From Cryptomeria japonica (lineage: Eukaryota > Streptophyta > Pinopsida > Cupressales > Cupressaceae), in assembly GCF_030272615.1 (NCBI RefSeq), contig NC_081408.1, forward strand, positions 336,752,793-336,816,792: a DNA stretch of 64,000 bases, read 5' to 3'. The translations under genes were made by a program, and so were the position numbers. The stretch's first letter is position 1, and every line of letters begins with the position of its first letter. The notes beneath the pieces were generated by a model that saw nothing but the letters and a program-made list of their open reading frames with translations, had not been told where the DNA came from and searched no databases. Below are positions 43,498 to 56,740 of this stretch, in pieces.

Positions 43498-44114
43498 ATG
43501 TCTACATTAATTCTTGAAATTAAATTAAATAGCACTAATTATCATTTGTGGAAAACACATATTTCCTTCATTTTTCGTTTCAAGCACCTTTTGGATGTTG
43601 CTACTGATAAAACCTCAGAGCCCGCTTCAACTGCTCCTCAAGCCAACCAAGATAGATGGAAGGCTCAAAATGAGGAAGCACTTGGTTTAATTGGTATTTC
43701 AATGGTTCCTGATTTGTATGTTCTAATTGGAAATTGTACAAAAGCGTATGAAGCTTGGGAAATTTTAAAAACAACTTATGATAGCTCAAATGAATCCCGA
43801 AAAATTTAGCTTCAAGATCAACTCGAAGATCTCAGGTATACGGATTTTAAAACCATGGATGAATTCTTATTAAAGTTTGATTCAATTAATAGTCAATTAA
43901 CTGGTTTAGGAGTTACGCTAGCTAATTTACGTTTAATTCATCTTATTCTTAAAAAATGTCTTCCTCGTTAATTTCAACAATTTATTAAGAATATTCATGC
44001 TCAACTTGCTATTCCTAGTTTAACTACTCAATTAACTTATGATATTTTTCGCAATTTATTACGTCAAGAGGAAGCAAAATTCATTCAATTTGGTACTCTT
44101 AAAAGTAGTGAACA
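43498..44114 (+). pseudogene. gag: copia gag
   Basis: The ATG at 43498 opens STLILEIKLNSTNYHLWKTH, the copia gag N-terminus (usual 'L.G.NY..W'), followed by AYEAWEILKTTYDSSNE. A TAG at 43807 replaces the expected glutamine of 'LQDQLEDLRY', and a TAA at 43968 interrupts 'CLPR-FQQF'. The frame continues to EEAKFIQFGTLKSSEHAL before a one-base shift near 44115 joins it to the downstream frame with the zinc knuckle. Gag would form the cytoplasmic virus-like particle. Both stops are single substitutions. The frame change might be decay rather than programmed, since most plant copia elements have one fused ORF. Confidence 0.88.
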
Positions 44115-44120
44115 TGCTTT

Positions 44121-47100
44121 ATGTCTAAAAATCATAATAATAATAATTTTAGATCCAATAATAATAATCATAATCATAATAATAATCACAAGTCTTCTAA
44201 TTATCAATCTCATTCTAAATCCTATCATAACGATTCTCATAATAATAATCATAATAATTCGTACAATAATCAAAGGAATAATTCTCAAACAAGACCCCAT
44301 TGCACATATTGTGGGAAAGATGGACATATTACTAATAATTGTTTTAAGAAGCAAAATGGTAAAAAGCCCATGACCCAAAATAATCAAAATAATCAACAAC
44401 ATAAACCTCATTATAAGAAAGGTAATAATAATGGTAATTCATCTTGTCATGCATTTACATGTACTTATAATGTTTCTCAACCACTTGAGTGGATTATTGA
44501 TTCTGGTGCATCTCAACATGCTACTTCTCATAAAGAATGTTTTGAATCTTTGCATCCTGATACTTCTAATATTCTTGTTCAATTAGCTAATAGTCATAGT
44601 TGCAAAGTTGAAGCTATTGGTGATGTGAATGTTCCTAATGGGAAATTACATGATGTTATTTATGTTCCTGAATTAAAATCAAATTTGATTTCAGTTCCTA
44701 AACTTTGTCAAGATTATAAGATTAACTTTTATAGGGGCATGTGTTATATCATTGATCCAAAAACTAATCATGTTATTGCTACTGCTAAAATGTATAGTGA
44801 TAACTTATTCAAGTTCTATGAATTTGCTCCTACAAAGTATTCCTTGCTTACTACTATTGATTTTACTATATGGCATGAAAGACTTGGCCATCTCAATTCT
44901 GATTATATTTCATTGATGCAAAAAACAAATATGGTTGATGGATTGCCTAGTATTGTTCCTTCTCAAATTGTTTGCAATGGTTACATGAGTGGTAAGATGC
45001 ATAAGGAACCCTTTCCCCATGGTCAATCTTGGAGGGCATATACTAAATTGCATCTAGTTCATAGTGATCTCTTGGGTCCCATGGAGAATCCCTCCATCCA
45101 AGGTTCAAGGTATGCTCTTACCTTTGTTGATGATTTTTCAAGGAGAACATGGATATATTTCCTTCATAGTAAGGATCAAGTGCTTGATGTGTTTACTGAA
45201 TTTCATATGTTTGTAGAAAGGCAATCTGGTTCTAAAATTAAGATTCTTCCTACTGACAATGGAAGTGAATATGTCAATAATGCATTTAATGCTTATTTGA
45301 AATCTTTTAGAATTAAACATGATCTTACCATTCCTTATACACCACAACAAAATGGTGTGGCAGAACGGAAGCATAGGACAATTGTTGAAATGGCTAGATG
45401 TTTATTGCATGCAAAAAATATGGATTACAAGTTTTGGGTTGAAGCTATGGCTTGTGCAACTTATTTAATTAATAGAACACCTACCAAAGTCTTAAAGGAT
45501 AAAACTCCTGAAGAAGCTTGGTCTGGTAGAAAGCCCAATTTGTAGAATTTAAGAATTTTTGGTTCCATAGCTTATGTTCACAAACCTAAGGAGAAAAGGA
45601 AAAAATTAGATGCTAAATATTCTCCTTTTATTTTTGTTGGTTATGATGAAAATACTAAAGGTTATAGAGTTTACAATCCTATTACTAACAAGGTAAAAGT
45701 TGCAAGAGATGTTTGTATTATAGAAAAATGCATTCATGATTGCTCTAAAGTGGAGGATGATGAACTTTCTCAAAGCAAAGTTGTGCTTGTGGAGGACCAA
45801 CCTCCTTCTCTTAACCCTACTCCTAATGCATCTCTTTCTATTCCTTCTAGTGATATTGATGATGATAATAATAACTCTACTAACTCTACTCCTCATGACT
45901 CTTCTTCTAGTGATGAATCCATTACTTCTAAAAGAAGACCTAAATGGTTTAAATCTTTAATTCAAGATAGTGATGAATACTTAGCTAGAATAGATAGACT
46001 TCAAGCTAGAAGAGTTAATTATTGTAATTATGCTTTAATGGCTACTATTATGAATTCTAATGATCCTAAAACATTTGATCAAGCTAAAAATCAACCACAT
46101 TGGCAAAAAGCAATGAAGGAAGAATATGATACTTTAATTTCTAACCAAACTTGGGATTTAGTTCCCTTGCCTCATGGTAAAAATATTGTTTCTTGCAAAT
46201 GGCTTTATAAAACTAAATTGAATGCTAATAATCAAGTTAGTAAATTTAAAGCTAGATTAGTTTCTAGAGGTTTTTCTCAAATTGAAGGCTTAGATTATAC
46301 TAAAACTTTTGCTCCTGTTGCTAAAATGCCTACAATTAAACTTGTTCTTGCTTTAGCTTCTAGAATGAATTGGCCTATTCACCAAATGGATGTTAAAAGT
46401 GCTTTTCTTAATGGTGATTTACATGAAGAAATTTGTATGTCTCAACCTCCTGGTTTTATTAAAGAAGGTAATGCACACTTAGTTTGTAAATTAAAGAAAT
46501 CAATTTATGGATTAAAGAAATCTCCTAGGGAGTGGTATTCAAACATTAATGCATTCTTTATTTCTCAAGGCTTTATTAGAAGTAAAAATGATCCTAACTT
46601 GTATATTAAACATAGTGAAGATGATATTATCATTATTATCTTGTATGTAGATGATTTGGTTCTTACTTCAAGTTCCAATACTTTGATTTTTGATATTAAG
46701 TTTCAACTTAATCAAAAATTTCAAATGATTGATTTAGGTCTTTTACATTATTTCTTAGGAATGCAAATTTGGCAAACCTCTAAAGGAATTTTCTTATCTC
46801 AAAGTAAATATGCTCAAGATCTCATAGATAAGTTTAAAATGAATCATACTCACCATGTTTCAATTCCTATTGAATTAGGCACTAAGTTAATGCTTGATAT
46901 GCAAACTCCTCTTGTTGATCCTACTTTGTATAGACAATTAGTTAGAAGTTTGAATTATTTAACTCTTACTAGGTCGGATATTGCTTATAGTGTTGGTTTG
47001 GTTTCAAGATTCATGTCTAAACCTCAACAAACACACTTTAAAGTTGCTAAAAGAATTTTAAGATATATTAAAGGAACTATTAATGTAGGTTTGTTTTATG

Positions 47101-47551
47101 ATGCAAATTCTTATTTTACTTTAAAAGGTTTTACTGATTCCAATCTAGGTGGAGATCCCAATGATGGGAAATCTACTTGTGGTTATTGTTTTTTTGTTGG
47201 TTCAGGAGCAATTTCATGGAATAGTAAAAGCAACAATATACCTCTCTTGGATCCACTGAACCCGAGTACAAAGGATGCACTAATGCTTCCAAAGAAGTCT
47301 TGTGGCTTAGAAGACTACTTGAAGATTTGGGTCTACCTCAACACGAACCAACTCAATTGTATTGTGACAACCAAAGTGCCATTGCCTTAGCTAAAAATCC
47401 AGTTTTTCATGCAAGGACAAAACACATTTCTTTCCAATGCCACTTTATTAGAGAACAAATTGAAGACAAGCAAGTTTCACTCCTCTATTGCAAGGGGGAA
47501 AACCAAGTTGCAGATATTTTGACCAAGCTACTTTGTAAAGAAAAGTTCTAG
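44121..47551 (+). pseudogene. pol: copia pol: zinc knuckle, protease, integrase, reverse transcriptase, RNase H
   Basis: First segment (44121-45545): asparagine/histidine-rich gag tail, knuckle C61-x2-C64-x4-H69-x4-C74, protease D127-S-G-A, integrase zinc region H252/H257/C285 with the last cysteine replaced by tyrosine (CNGY for the usual CxxC), and catalytic D316, D379 and E415 with 35 residues between D379 and E415. TAG at 45543 interrupts the integrase C-terminus. The same frame resumes and stays open to 47390: RT with MDVKSAFLNG, SIYGLKKSPREWY and YVDDL (about 46644). A one-base loss near 47230 moves RNase H into the next frame, where TEPEYKG, YCDNQSAIALAKNPVFHART and QVADILTK end at 47551. 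Order integrase before RT defines Ty1-copia. Confidence 0.95.
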
Positions 47552-47615
47552 TTTCATTGTAAAAATCTTGGATTGCAACCCATTGAAGGGTTTGATGTAA
47601 ACTCCCCAAGTAAAG

Positions 47616-47627
47616 ATTAAGAGGGGG
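47616..47627 (+). promoter_or_regulatory. Polypurine tract of the copia element
   Basis: ATTAAGAGGGGG directly precedes the TGTTAGAATA start of the 3' LTR. Confidence 0.9.
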
Positions 47628-47932
47628 TGTTAGAATATTTAATCTTTACTTGGCTTAGGTTTATTTGTACTTAGTTTAGGATATTCCTTTGGGATTCCTA
47701 CATGTAATTTATCCTCTAGTACATGTGTGAGGACAAGTCATTTCTTTTATTTTCCTTTATTAAGGAATATTATATTTCCTGCATAAGAGGATGTGGACAC
47801 ATGGCACACACATATTATGAATGGTGGCATTCATAGATTTGGGAGTTACTTTGTAACTCCTCTCCTCATCTCTATTTAAGAGATGTCTCCTCTCTCATTT
47901 CTTCTTAATGACAATATTGTAAAGAGCTTCTT

Positions 47933-47997
<65 letters not shown>

Positions 47998-48186
47998 AGG
48001 CATTGCCTCATTCATAATATCACAAGGGGTTTTTCTTTGCTTTTCCCCTTTCAAAAGTTTGTGTGCCTCCTTCTTCACATTTGGGTGATTGCTCCAAGGT
48101 TTCTGCATTTCTCTTGGTAACATTTACTTCATCAATAAACTTACTTGGATTTTATTTTTCTTTCCTTGCTCTTGTATTTCCTTTCA
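47628..48186 (+). mobile_element. 3' LTR of the copia element (559 bp)
   Basis: Same ends as the 5' LTR and only scattered substitutions. It carries pure (CT)n at 47934-47992 without the CA part. CATTT follows at 48187. Confidence 0.95.
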
Positions 48187-48423
48187 CATTTAAATAGTGT
48201 AATCATTAACTTGCATTCCATTTCTTATGGTTTAGAATTTCCATGTTTATATCGTCTAAGCTCTCTATCTTTCCATGTGTTTTGGTTTGTCTACCTTTTC
48301 TCTCAAATAACATATTTAGTTTAATACTAATATGTGACTTTCATGATTTAAGAACTCAACTAACTGATTTTAGTAATTTTCCATAACAACAATCTAACAT
48401 GATCTAGTAAGAAAGATAAATCC

Positions 48424-49252
48424 TTCTTCATCAAATGGTCACAAATTCATCCTTGTAGCTACATAATATTTTACAAAATGGATCAAAGCAGTACCTCTCA
48501 TCAACATCATAGGAAAACAAATTGTGGCATTTATCTTGAACTATATCATTTGTCGCTATGGAATACCAATGACCATTATCACTAATAATGGGTGACCATT
48601 CAGAAATTAGAATGTACAAGAGCTATGTGAGAAGTTCAAAATCTAGCACAGATTCTCCACACCCTATTATCCACAGGGAAATGGGCAGGCAGAAGCATCT
48701 AACAAAACTATTTTGAAAATCCTCAAAAAGACAATGAACGATGCTGGAAGAGATTGGCATATTCAACTGAACCCTGGTCTATGGGTCTACCATACCAGTA
48801 TTCGCACACCAACAAGTGCCACACCTTTCTCTCTTGTATACGGATCAGAAGCAATATTGCCAATCGAAGAAGAGATACCCTCTCTATGAGTATCCTTAAA
48901 AGGCCTTATTCCAGATGAAGAGCAAAGAATATCTAGACTACAAGAGCTAGAACTAATCTAGGAACACAGATAAAATACCTTTAATCATCGAAAGGTATAT
49001 CAACAAATAATGTGTCAAAGCTACAATCACAAGGTCAAATCAAGAACATTTCAAGTTAGAGAACTAGTACTAAAGGAAAATCCAAGAAATCAGGCAGAGT
49101 GAGAAAAGAAAGGAAAATTTGAACCAAGCTGGTTAGGTCTGTTTGTGATCACAACAGTATTTGGGTCAGGAGCATATCAATTATCAAAATAGGATGGGGA
49201 TCAGCTCGAGGAACCTATCAATAGCATGCATCTGAAGAAGTTCTATGTCTGA
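48424..49252 (+). pseudogene. Ty3-gypsy integrase core and C-terminus, nonsense-riddled but frame-preserved
   Basis: One frame carries YFTKWIKAVPL, CRYGIPMTIITNNG (usual 'DNG', D to N), YYPQGNGQAEASNKTILKILKK, TSIRTPTSATPFSLVYGSEAILPIE, RISRLQELELI, VRELVLKENP and GSGAYQLSK, ending MHLKKFYV-TGA at 49250-49252. I count about a dozen in-frame stops and no frameshift. The sister at 63462-64000 is intact across the shared half, so the ancestral residues can be read from it. The catalytic aspartate change (ATCACTAATAATGGG) alone would kill the enzyme. The C-terminal segment is short, with no chromodomain visible. Confidence 0.88.
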
Positions 49253-50481
49253 AAAAGCAAAAAAAAAAAAAAAAATAGTGAAAAAGCAGAAAATCCAAAA
49301 AAAAATCAAATATGAGAAAAAGTGCAATAAAAATAGATGGTGAAAACCTGGCAAATAGGAAATATCTCTCCACTAGTTCTTCCATCTATTAGTTCATGCA
49401 TCTTTCTACTTGCATTCATCCTCCATCAACGCTATCCATATCCATCATAAGCATTTGTACATACGCAAGCATCACAGCTGCTCTCTCACCATGGTTTGGT
49501 TCATTGAGTATATCATAACGAATTTGTTTCTAGGCTTAGGGAAAATCCTGCACTTAACTGGGGGCAAAATCTTGATCATTTTGAGCTTAATTAAAAAGGC
49601 AAAACAAACAATTAGACAACTCTTATCAAGCAAAAACTGTGACATATCCAACATTGAACACGAGATCAAATTATCAATCATCAAACTATCACAAAGTCAG
49701 TATAAGCACATTCACACGCCTTTTCAATGGATGATATCCTTTGGATAATAATTTTAGCATGAATGTTCAACTTTTTTATCTTGATTTTTGCTACCATGAT
49801 TTCTGAGTGACTCCAGGATGTCTTTGACTAGAGGAACAAGGAAGAAACACGATATTTTTCTTGTCTGTTGTCTAAAAATTAATCATTAATATGTGCAAAG
49901 TTGTCTTAGGACATGATGATCAGTGGACTATCATTGAAGACATTTCCGATTTGCGTATAGAAATGATTAATACTGCTTGTTTTACATAAGCAACACTCAG
50001 GTCATCTCGGTTCAATTATACCTTGATGTTTGTGTTAACTTGCTATATCAAAATTCAGGAAAGATATGCTCAAGTCATCATGGTTTAATTATACCATCGA
50101 TGTTTGCACTCACTTCCCACATTCCAAAATCTCAATTATGACAAAAAGCAATAATCCAATGACTGGTTCGGTCATAGTTTGCATTCACATTTAGCTTTCA
50201 TTTCATTCTTGCATGAGATCCCACAAGCTCATCTTATCCAAGGCTAAATATATCACAGGAATAAGTGAAGCATCATCACAAGTGTATACACAATCAAACA
50301 GATGACTCATCTCTCTCATGATGTTGTCAACCCAACCCAAATCTTATGTTATCATCTCAACAAAACTACCATCAGCATATCTAATTGGTCCTACAAACTG
50401 ATATCAACGAATCTGTCAGTTCTTTATCTAATCAATCTTATCAATTTTGTCAATCAATTACATCTAGTCTATCTGATTATA

Positions 50482-50670
50482 TCTTATACAGGATGTATCC
50501 TTCCTAAAACTAGTTATTCAGATCTAGTCTTATACAGGATGTATCCTTCCTGAAACCAGACGTTCTGATCTAGTCTTATAGAGGATGTATCCTTCCTCAA
50601 ACCAGATGCTCTTATCAGCTTAGTCTTATACAGGATGTATCCTTCCTGAAACCAGACTAAATCTCAATCA
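50482..50670 (+). repeat. Four tandem 45-50 bp repeats upstream of the polypurine tract
   Basis: AGGATGTATCCTTCCT recurs with its first G at 50491, 50538, 50583 and 50633. Each is preceded by CTTATACA or CTTATAGA and followed by GAAACCAGA or a variant. Each core is nearly self-complementary. Three units of the same repeat sit at the equivalent place in the other gypsy copy. Confidence 0.88.
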
Positions 50671-50931
50671 ATCCTATCATATCAAATCAAGCTTTATCAA
50701 TCAATCAGAATTATATCATCGAGATCAAAGAACTCGCATTTTCATCAATCAACATTGCAAAAATCAAATCAATTCTATTCGGGACATCAATCTCGCAAAT
50801 CTCAATTGATCTCCTGAGGGGGCATCATCATACCACAATCTATCAATCAAGGATTGGGGCATCCTATCGAACCAATATCAACATCAAAATGAGATTATTC
50901 TTTGAATCAACATGTCATCACACCTTGATTC

Positions 50932-50945
50932 AAAGAGGGGCAAAA
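50932..50945 (+). promoter_or_regulatory. Polypurine tract of the plus-strand gypsy element
   Basis: AAAGAGGGGCAAAA directly precedes the LTR start TGTATACACC. The sister copy has CAAAGAGGGGTAAAA at the same place. Confidence 0.8.
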
Positions 50946-52059
50946 TGTATACACCTAAAAATGGTCTGAAGTTAATTAATTGAATAAGCAATTATTTAAT
51001 TGATCCCCCTTCCTAATTTAATTTAAGTCATAAGCAATTTGATTAAATTCTCCCTCTCATCTACCTATTAATAAATCCAAGGATTTATTTAATAGGTTCA
51101 TTTCAATAATCCCCTTTGATTAATTAATTCAAATTAATTAATTCCCCCCATCAAATTCACTTCTTCTAAAATCCCCTAATTAATTAAAATAAATCAAATT
51201 CATGAGTTGTTGAAATTAATTAGCCTTTTCCTATCATTTGAATTTTTTAAATTCAAATTCTCCTAACTTCTAACCACCTAACCTAACCACTCCTAAACCT
51301 AGCTCATTCCATCTAATCCCGGGTTTGCCTAACCCTATCCTAGCTTGCATATCCTAACCACCATGTCCCCTTTCCTTGAACAATTTTCCCTCTCATGAGC
51401 AAAGCTTTGTGACACTTGTCACTAAGTGTTCCCCTTCATCCAACCTCTTCTAGAAGTTTCTTGACACTTGTCACCACGGAGATGACATTTTCCCCTTTCA
51501 TCCAACCCCTTCTCCTACCAGCCTCCAAATGTTCCCTTTAATCCAACCTCTTTGCCAACCTCCTCCAATATCACCATTGATATCTTCAGACTTAATCTTG
51601 ACCGTTGATTCCTACCACCTCACCCCTAGCCTTGGAAATCCTATAAATAGACCCTATTTTGGAGTTAAAATAACCTTGATTGATTCATCTCATCCATCCC
51701 GAACCCCATCTCATTTTTCATCTTATGCATTGTTACTATAGGCATCTAGCTTCTAGTTTATCATTTTAGCAATGTTATCATGTTCAATTTTAGCTTAAAT
51801 CTTAGCTTATTTCATAGCAATATCACAGAATCATATATCTCATCTAGATCATGCATCTTCGTCATTTAAATCCACCATTTAAGTGTAGTCAAGTCACTAG
51901 AATTTGCATAACTAGATCTAAGAGCAAAATTCATACTCGCATTTAATAGGAGGCAATAGATCACTTAGCTATGGTTTATCTTTCTTTGTTTTAAATTTTC
52001 TAACCATGCTTGTAATGATATATTGAGTGTTTTGTGTTTGCGGGTACACAATTCCACGC

Positions 52060-52060
<1 letters not shown>
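50946..52060 (+). mobile_element. 3' LTR of the plus-strand gypsy element (about 1.1 kb)
   Basis: It begins TGTATACACCTAAAAATGG and has an AATTAATT-rich U3, a TATA motif CTATAAATAG (51641-51650) and R/U5 sequence that aligns with 60600-61683 reversed (for example GCTATGGTTT and GTTTGC(G/A)GGTACA near the end). The 3' end is uncertain by tens of bases because the two copies diverge after about 52050. Confidence 0.75.
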
Positions 52061-53634
<1,574 letters not shown>

Positions 53635-54439
53635 TCATATCAAAGGAAGTCTAAAATAGAAAGTCATTAGAAATAAGATATATAATCTAAATTATATATA
53701 TGCGTATTCATAAATACATTATTTCGAATTGATAATTTTATAAAATAAGAAAATATTGACTTTAAGCATAATTTAAAATAATTACACACAATACATAATC
53801 ACCTTCGTTTTATATTATATATATATATATATACATGATTGAATCACAGTTATCTAACTAACATGCATATGAAATCTGTATAATTGTAACAAAATAATCA
53901 TTAATAAAATTATATTCTCTTATACTAGGAATATTAAATCATCCTTTATAAAGAACGTTAAGTCGTTAAATCACTTAACTCTTTTTCAAAATATCAAACT
54001 AATTTTCACCCTCATAAACGAAATAAATTTAACAATTACCATTTACTCATAACATTTCATTTCTAATTCAAAATCACGCATCGGAGAAATCACAATTGCA
54101 CAAACATAACTTTTCTACTGTGGTGTGTGAGGTTCCTCTAATCTATTGAAATCCATGAGCTAAGACAACTCTATCTGAACCCTATTCTCGCACTCATCTG
54201 TGTTCACTTGTTCCTGCATTCACTTGCACTCAATTGCTCATTAGCAATGACGATCCCAATTTTACAATAAAAATTATTTTTAATCATTCAATTGTAATTA
54301 TATCATTTCAGTGCATTCGATCTCCTATCTTATTTCATTAACAATTCCATTTTCATTTCATTTCAATTTCATTTGCGAAAAATAAACATTATTTTCCTAA
54401 TTAAATAATTATGGAAAAATAGGGTTTGTGACAAATTTA

Positions 54440-54680
54440 CAGTTTCTTCTATTGACAAACTAGTATATTTTCAGATGATCTTGGATAATTTAGAAGCTCT
54501 TCTGAAGAAATATAAGAAGGGATATTTCAACATGGGTGATTTAGTTACTCGATTTGACGCTATCACTAACCGCATTAATGGACCTGATGAATAACAACTA
54601 AAGGAATCCCTCCACAAATTTGAATAATTTCTAAAAATGAAATTTGATGAATAATAAGAAGCATCTCTCAACACTTAGTA
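54440..54680 (+). pseudogene. C-terminus of the unrecognised element protein, fragment 5
   Basis: The frame SSIDKLVYFQMILDNLEALL, KKYKKGYFNMGDLVTRFDAITNR, GPDE-stop-QLKESLHKFE-stop-FLKM aligns with fragment 3 (FIDKLVDIQVNLDDLASFL, NKHKKFYMSLRDSITRVKVIT, GLDQEQMKAILQKFEEFM). Stops replace residues that are glutamine or glutamate in fragment 3. Only the last 80 codons of the protein remain. The sequence after it (to about 55620) also matches the 3' region of fragment 3, including a TATA motif near 54852 and a class II stem-loop set. It is therefore the 3' end of a further copy. Confidence 0.7.
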
Positions 54681-55018
54681 GTTTTTATCATATCTTTGTA
54701 GTTTGTGGTTTTTGTTTTCAACATTTTACATGACAATTTGTATATATGTAATTGCATGTAAAGAAACTACAAGTCTTAAATCAAATCAGATTGTACTTTG
54801 AATAAGTCAAATTAGTTGTATAATCCCTAGATTTTTTCAAGGCTCTTCTCTATATAAAGGAGATGCCCCATTGTAAATATTCATCTTTTGGCTAATGCAT
54901 CAAAACTCTATCGGATTGTAGAGCTTTCAAAGACTTGTTGCTTTCAAGTACAAATCTTAAAATTCAATCAATAAAGAAATAGAGTTATTTTCCAATGTTT
55001 TTCTTGGATTTACTTTAT

Positions 55019-55269
55019 TATATGGTAAGATGGTTATTTTGTCATTCTTATCATATTATCTTTAAGGATTGAATTGTGCAGTGTGAGAAGTTGTTATATT
55101 GAGGGATATAAAGATAAAAATATTGTAGAATTTTTTATAGTACTTTATTGATAACCATTTATTTGTGATTGATAACAAGGTGGAGACATTGTGCTACATC
55201 AGGTTGTTTGTTTAGAGTAGTGAATGTTGTGATATATGTGAAAAACTTTGAGCTTTTTGCATATCACAA
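55019..55269. repeat. Class II stem-loops, fragment 5
   Basis: The clearest is 55227-55244 (TTGTGATATATGTGAAAA) with 55253-55269 (CTTTTTGCATATCACAA) around loop ACTTTGAG at 55245-55252, the same octamer as in fragment 3. A second stem, ATATGGTAAGATG with CATTCTTATCATAT (55019-55056), has loop TTATTTTGT. A third ACTTTGGG loop near 55301 pairs less well. Confidence 0.65.
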
Positions 55270-55625
55270 TTTAGTTTCAAGAATTAGTTAGAAGGATTAT
55301 GCAAGACTTTGGGCCTAGAAAGGTTTCATAGTTATTGTAGATTTGTTGGTACATCGTTGAGCCATTCTTTTGTTTGGTAGGAATTTATATCGATTATTAT
55401 TGCTTGAATTAATATCTTATAATTTATGATTGTTGTAAATGAGAGAATCTATTATGAAGTGAGAGAACTGGATAAACACTTATTCTTAAGAAAAAGAATA
55501 GAGTGATTGCAATACCTTGTGAAATAGTTTAGAAGATAGAGGCTAGATAGATACTAATTGTTAGATTGCAATGAGAAGGAAACCTCCCCTTTGCGAGGAG
55601 AGATTCAATCTCATGACATTGTGAT

Positions 55626-56740
55626 AGTTTAGACACCTAAATTTGATTAATTTAATTAATTAAATTTAGCTATCTCGAGCACATTTAATTAAATAATTAC
55701 ATATTATTTAATTAATTAGTGGTTCTTCCCTCTAGCTAATTAATTATGTTAATTATGATATAGTCCTCCTTTAATTAATTAATTGGTAGTTATAAATCAA
55801 TGAATTAATTGAATTTGACCCCTCCTTCTAGATCAAATATATCAAATGCATAATTTGATTATTTAATTCACCTTTTGCCCTTTCCTCCTAATTCCCTCAT
55901 TGAATTAATTAATTCTATTTTCCCACATGTCTCCTAACTCTAACCCCCCATCTAACCCTTCTTCTAGCCTAACCCGCCTAGTTAACCATAGGTTCTAGTC
56001 AACCTTATCCCTTATCCCTCACCATATGTGTGCACATTCCCCAAATATCTTAAAATTCCTAAAATTTAGGAAATGTCTTTGAATTTGTGGGAAATTTCCT
56101 AAAATTTGGGAAAATATCCCATATATCCTAAAAACATGGGAATATCTCCATATTTGGAATGAAACCTTCTTATTCAAGTGTCTCTCTCCCAAATAGGGAT
56201 GTGTCCTCAAGGATACATGTCATTCTTCCCAATGACACTTGTCCTTCGCAAGGACACATGGCATTTACATCCATGACACTTGCCCTTCTCAAGGACAAGT
56301 GTCTCATTTTCATGCCTTCTCATCTCCCATTCTATCCTATTTAAACCCTTCATTTTCTTTTCAATCCATTCGCTTTCATTTTCATGCCATCGTAACATAG
56401 AATTGTTTACTCATCCTTTTGCATATCCATAGCCATTTAGCATAGAATTTGCATCCCATTTTAGCTTAATCTTTATCTTGCATTCATTATCATGGAGCAA
56501 AATTGATTATCTATAACATAGAAAGCACACATCAAATCGTAGGACTATCAAATCAAAGGATAAATCTAGAGTTTGCATTTGAATTATTTTTATTTTGTTT
56601 ATCTAGTTTTCTTCCTTCTTAGCATCCTAATATTGAGTGTGGTTGAAATATGTGTTTCTTGATTGTTAATTTCATCTTTTCAATCTCTTTAGTTTTACAT
56701 TCACAATTATTTGCATACAAGTAGGAACATTTTGTCAATC
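55626..56740 (+). mobile_element. Solo LTR related to the gypsy LTRs
   Basis: The start (TTTAGACACCTAAA) parallels the TGTATACACCTAAA start at 50946, followed by the same AATTAATT-rich U3, a CTATTTAAACCC TATA region near 56335 and a similar R/U5 with GCATAGAATTTGCATCC. The U3 holds nested hairpins: CCTAAAATTTAGG-type units (56060-56140) and GACACTTGTCCTT..AAGGACA units (56234-56305). Ends and target duplication are uncertain. It lies right after the 3' end of fragment 5, so probably inserted there. Confidence 0.6.

Larger units (their letters stand above)
41393..48186 (+). mobile_element. Complete Ty1-copia retrotransposon (6.8 kb), inactivated
   Basis: LTRs at 41393-41959 and 47628-48186, a primer-binding site, a 1.5-kb leader, gag, protease, integrase, reverse transcriptase and RNase H in the copia order, a purine tract, and a perfect 5-bp target duplication CATTT (41388-41392 and 48187-48191). 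The two LTRs are nearly identical outside a microsatellite, so insertion is fairly recent compared with its neighbours. Coding damage: stops at 43807, 43968 and 45543, frame changes near 44115 and 47230. It inserted at the 3' end of the LINE at 36140-41340. Codons are strikingly AT-rich. Confidence 0.97.
49253..50945 (+). other. Non-coding 3' internal region of the gypsy element
   Basis: Poly-A-rich start, then sequence that aligns by eye in reverse with about 61700-63460, including ATACCATCGATGTTTGCACTCACTTCCC near 50092 and CATTTCATTCTTGCATGAGATCC near 50200. There is no ORF of note. The frames 49410-49748 and 50302-50553 are not matched by intact frames in the sister copy. Confidence 0.65.

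Noticed and set aside
44105-44125. Programmed frameshift between copia gag and the zinc-knuckle frame
   Set aside because: No convincing slippery site, and the element has several other breaks, so simple one-base decay is more likely.
44085-45896. Minus-strand ORFs opposite copia gag-pol (44085-44411, 45138-45374, 45606-45896)
   Set aside because: They are shadows of the sense coding frame, isoleucine/arginine-rich by reverse complement of AT-rich codons.
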